Assembly (NCBI GenBank): GCA_937880705.1
Contig: CALGRZ010000141.1
Span: forward strand, 1-8,829
From: an uncultured Alistipes sp.
GTDB lineage: Bacteria > Bacteroidota > Bacteroidia > Bacteroidales > Rikenellaceae
Length of the DNA stretch: 8,829 bases
Reading direction: 5' to 3'
In this document: positions 7,066 through 8,829 of the stretch, piece by piece
Layout of the letters: each line of letters opens with the position of its first letter
Numbering within the stretch: position 1 is the first letter of the stretch
Notes under the pieces: model-generated
The model's database searches: none
Told to the model about the DNA's origin: nothing
Seen by the model: only the letters and a program-made list of their open reading frames with translations
Translations under genes and position numbers: made by a program

Positions 7066-7539
7066 ATGATCAACAAAGTGATATTAGTGGGTAACGTAGG
7101 CCTCGATCCCGAGGTGCGTGCCTTGGAGGGTGGCGTTAAGGTTGCCCGCGTGCGTCTGGCTACCTCGGAGCGTATCTTCAACCGACAGACCAACGAGTCT
7201 ACGGAGCATACCGAGTGGCACACCGTTACGCTGTGGCGTGGCTTGGCAGAGGTTGTGGATAAGTATGTCCGCAAGGGCTCGCAGTTATATATCGAGGGTC
7301 GTCTGCGCACCCGCGAGTGGGATAAGGATGGACAGAAACACTACGCCACGGAGATCGTAGCCGACGATATGAAGCTGCTGGGTCGCCGTCAGGATAGTGC
7401 TGCACCCCAGCAGAGCTACGGCCCCATGTCCTATACCGAGCCTATGCAGGCTCCGCAGCAGCCTCGCGTACAGCCCCAGCTGCAACCCGTGGCACAGCCT
7501 GTCATACCGCAGGATGATCCCGATGACTTGCCATTCTAA
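7066..7539 (+). CDS. ssb: Single-stranded DNA-binding protein
   Basis: This 157-aa protein coats single-stranded DNA during replication, repair and recombination and recruits partner enzymes. Residues 1 to about 107 are the OB fold, starting MINKVILVGNVGLDPEVR, with ARVRLATSE at 27-35, the aromatic/basic stretch TEWHTVTLWRGLAEVV at 49-64 and GSQLYIEGRLRTREW at 71-85. Residues about 110-150 are a low-complexity Gln/Pro/Ala linker. The last residues, DPDDLPF, are the acidic C-terminal tip that binds partner proteins, a slight variant of DDDIPF. Length is typical for Bacteroidales SSB. ATG at 7066 follows an A-rich leader. It is probably transcribed with lpxK and possibly also from a weak internal promoter; the hairpin at 7584-7615 lies 45 bp downstream. 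Confidence 0.97.
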   Translation: MINKVILVGNVGLDPEVRALEGGVKVARVRLATSERIFNRQTNESTEHTEWHTVTLWRGLAEVVDKYVRKGSQLYIEGRLRTREWDKDGQKHYATEIVADDMKLLGRRQDSAAPQQSYGPMSYTEPMQAPQQPRVQPQLQPVAQPVIPQDDPDDLPF

Positions 7540-7583
7540 CTGACGAAGAGCGTGTAGCACTTGTTATACTACTTCCTTCATAA

Positions 7584-7615
7584 GGGGGTGTCCAACATAC
7601 TTGTTGGGCACCCCC
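7584..7615 (+). terminator. Intergenic hairpin, copy 2 (likely ssb terminator)
   Basis: GGGGGTGTCCAACA (7584-7597) pairs with TGTTGGGCACCCCC (7602-7615) around a TACT loop. The stem is 14 bp, with one G-U pair (T7591 with G7608) and no bulge. It lies between the codirectional ssb and sodB genes. CATCTCTTTGG follows, so there is no real U tract. The top of the stem, CCAACA/TGTTG, is the same as in the hairpins at 3346-3386 and 8343-8380, while the lower stem differs on both arms and still pairs. Confidence 0.7.
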
Positions 7616-7668
7616 ATCTCTTTGGCTTGATAGTTGCTTGTCGAGGGGTGTAATCAAAAATAAGAGTT

Positions 7669-8277
7669 ATGACCATGAAAACTGTCGCTGCCGCGCTCTT
7701 CACCATCGTTGAGCTTCCCTATGCCTATGACGCCTTGGAGCCCTATATCTCGGCCGAGACGTTGCATTTTCACCACGACCTGCACTATGCGGGATATGTC
7801 GCCAAGCTCGAGGAGCTGGTCGACGGCACCCGCTACCAGACCCTCTCGCTCGAAGATATAGTCCTCGAGAGTGATGGCGCGATATTCAACAACGCTGCAC
7901 AGGCGTGGAACCACGTCTTTCTATTCGAGCAGTTCTCCGCCACGCCTCACCACCACGTCGAGGGGCAGCTGCGCCGAGCCATCGAGGATAGCTTCGGCAC
8001 GGTCGACGAGCTTAAACGACGTATGACCGCCTCGGCAGTGTCGCTCTTCGGCTCGGGCTGGGTGTGGTTGGCTGCCGACCGTGATGGGAATCTCTATATA
8101 GTCAATAAGCCCAATGCCGGCACACCTCTTACCGACGGCCTCATCCCGCTGCTCTGTATCGATGTGTGGGAGCATGCCTACTATCTGGACTACCGTAACA
8201 TGCGCCGAGAGTGGGTCGATGGCTTCTGGCATGTGCTCGACTGGCGGGTTGTCGAGGAGCGTTACGAGAGTATATAG
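7669..8277 (+). CDS. sodB: Superoxide dismutase, iron-type (Fe/Mn family)
   Basis: This 202-aa cytoplasmic enzyme converts superoxide to oxygen and hydrogen peroxide, protecting a presumably anaerobic host during air exposure. The four metal ligands are present: H35 (in FHHDLHY), H82 (NNAAQAWNH), D165 and H169 (DVWEHAYY). Y43 is the gateway Tyr and H39 its partner. Gln78 in NNAAQ and the NAGTPL stretch at 149-154 are the iron-type pattern rather than the manganese-type; cambialistic use, known in Bacteroides, cannot be excluded. Compared with usual SodB, which begins near the F-x-x-x-x-LPY strand, there are about 10 extra N-terminal residues (MTMKTVAAAL). Met3 (7675) is an alternative start. 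The extra stretch is mildly hydrophobic but has no signal-peptidase site. The first helix is unusually His-rich (H33, H35, H36, H39). No clear promoter box was found in the 129 bp upstream. Confidence 0.95.
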   Translation: MTMKTVAAALFTIVELPYAYDALEPYISAETLHFHHDLHYAGYVAKLEELVDGTRYQTLSLEDIVLESDGAIFNNAAQAWNHVFLFEQFSATPHHHVEGQLRRAIEDSFGTVDELKRRMTASAVSLFGSGWVWLAADRDGNLYIVNKPNAGTPLTDGLIPLLCIDVWEHAYYLDYRNMRREWVDGFWHVLDWRVVEERYESI

Positions 8278-8342
8278 TGTGGCCATTACCGGGGACTACG
8301 TTTTCATAACGCGAGCCTTGTTTTCCCCCCCCCTCACAAGCA

Positions 8343-8380
8343 GAAGGGGCTGTCGCAACATCTTGTTGGACAGCCCCTTC
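8343..8380. terminator. Intergenic hairpin, copy 3 (between convergent genes)
   Basis: GAAGGGGCTGTC (8343-8354) pairs perfectly over 12 bp with GACAGCCCCTTC (8369-8380). Above it, CAACA/TGTTG (8356-8360 with 8364-8368) closes a TCT loop, and G8355 is unpaired on the 5' arm. Read on the - strand, it matches copy 1 (3346-3386) including the unpaired C on the 3' arm, so it is oriented with the biotin carrier gene. It lies between the ends of sodB and that gene. No strong U tract is seen in either direction. Confidence 0.75.
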
Positions 8381-8397
8381 GTTGTGTGGTATGTCGA

Positions 8398-8829
8398 CTA
8401 CTCGATTACCAACAGAGGTTGATCAGCCTGTACGGTGTCACCCTCCTCAACGAGGATGCCCAGCACCTTACCTGCGAAGTCCGATGAGATAGAGTTCTCC
8501 ATCTTCATGGCCTCGAGGATCATAACCTCCTGACCTACGGTGACCGTGTCGCCGGCCTTAACCTTCACCTCGATCACGCGACCGGGCAGCGGAGCTACAA
8601 CGGCCTTGCCATCGGCAGCCGTCACGCGCTTCTGCTCACCTGCATCGCCATCATCCTCCATAGAGTCTGCGATCTCGATCAGGATGCCGTCAGCCTGTAC
8701 GGTGTCACCCTCGGCTACGAGGATCTGCTTAACGAAACCTGCAAAGTCCGAGGTGATAGAGTTCTCCATCTTCATGGCCTCGAGGATCATAACCTCCTGA
8801 CCCATGGTAACCTTGTCACCCACCTTAAC
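8398..8829 (-). CDS. Biotin carboxyl carrier protein with two tandem biotinyl domains (5' end beyond window)
   Basis: The C-terminal 143 residues of a biotin carrier subunit are visible; the frame stays open through the window edge, so the N-terminus is missing. Such proteins carry CO2 on a biotin attached to the Lys of EAMKM, as part of a carboxylase or sodium-pumping decarboxylase. Two complete or nearly complete biotinyl domains are seen, each with VMILEAMKMENSI and the target Lys encoded at 8770-8772 and 8503-8505. An acidic linker (DSMEDDGDAGEQKR) and GKAVVAPLPGRVIEV separate them. By eye, 41 of 53 aligned residues are identical, and the DNA is a 267-bp tandem duplication. The second domain and its approach sequence look like the end of the Bacteroides methylmalonyl-CoA decarboxylase gamma or propionyl-CoA carboxylase carrier subunit, where a single domain is usual. 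The exact complex cannot be decided here. The gene ends in TAG before the hairpin at 8343-8380. Confidence 0.88.
   Translation of the reverse strand, partial: VKVGDKVTMGQEVMILEAMKMENSITSDFAGFVKQILVAEGDTVQADGILIEIADSMEDDGDAGEQKRVTAADGKAVVAPLPGRVIEVKVKAGDTVTVGQEVMILEAMKMENSISSDFAGKVLGILVEEGDTVQADQPLLVIE
8423..8802 (-). repeat. 267-bp tandem repeat unit inside the biotin carrier gene
   Basis: Two exact direct-repeat blocks share one offset of 267 bp (89 codons). One is 48 nt long, at 8488-8535 and 8755-8802, and encodes the EAMKMEN region. The other is 23 nt, at 8423-8445 and 8690-8712, and encodes the EGDTVQAD region. Sequence between the blocks is similar but diverged. Exact identity at the biotin site with divergence in the linker suggests a fairly recent duplication or continuing gene conversion. 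Confidence 0.85.

Noticed and set aside
1..8829. Search for CRISPR arrays, tRNA or rRNA genes, insertion sequences, attachment sites and phage genes
   Set aside because: No regularly spaced repeats, cloverleaf-like segments, transposase motifs or terminal inverted repeats with target duplications were found. The longest gene-free stretch is the 155-bp region at 5837-5991.

Overview
The window looks like ordinary chromosomal DNA from a fairly GC-rich member of the Bacteroidales. Alistipes or another Rikenellaceae is my best guess. Support comes from two DUF4923-type secreted proteins, a Bacteroidetes-style promoter (TTTG, 20 nt, TAnnTTTG), A-rich leaders without Shine-Dalgarno sites, and Bacteroides-like NadE, LpxK and iron-type SOD sequences. 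The phylum call is firm; the genus is inference.

Left part (1-3386, + strand): nadE, a glutamine-dependent NAD+ synthetase that is complete from a GTG start, is followed after 44 bp by two adjacent secreted DUF4923-like paralogues 6 bp apart. A strong hairpin (3346-3386) closes this block and separates it from the convergent genes.

Middle (3409-5836, - strand): a tight three-gene unit reads leftwards. It holds an M23/LytM-domain lipoprotein, a YhbP/UPF0306-family protein (4-nt overlap) and ispD of the MEP isoprenoid pathway (19-nt overlap). A 155-bp divergent control region (5837-5991) lies to its right, with recognisable promoter elements in both directions and an AT-rich dyad.

Right part (5992-8829): lpxK (lipid A 4'-kinase), ssb and an Fe-type superoxide dismutase read rightwards. 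They meet a convergent gene, cut by the window edge, for a biotin carrier protein with two nearly identical biotinyl domains.

The genes are mostly housekeeping: NAD, isoprenoid precursors, cell wall and lipid A, DNA replication, oxygen defence and biotin-dependent carboxyl transfer. I see no RNA genes, CRISPR array, phage genes or insertion sequences, and no clear novel system. The points most worth a second look are a three-copy family of oriented intergenic hairpins sharing a CAACA/TGTTG top stem, the 267-bp tandem duplication in the biotin carrier gene, and an HxH-to-HxD change in the M23 metallopeptidase motif.
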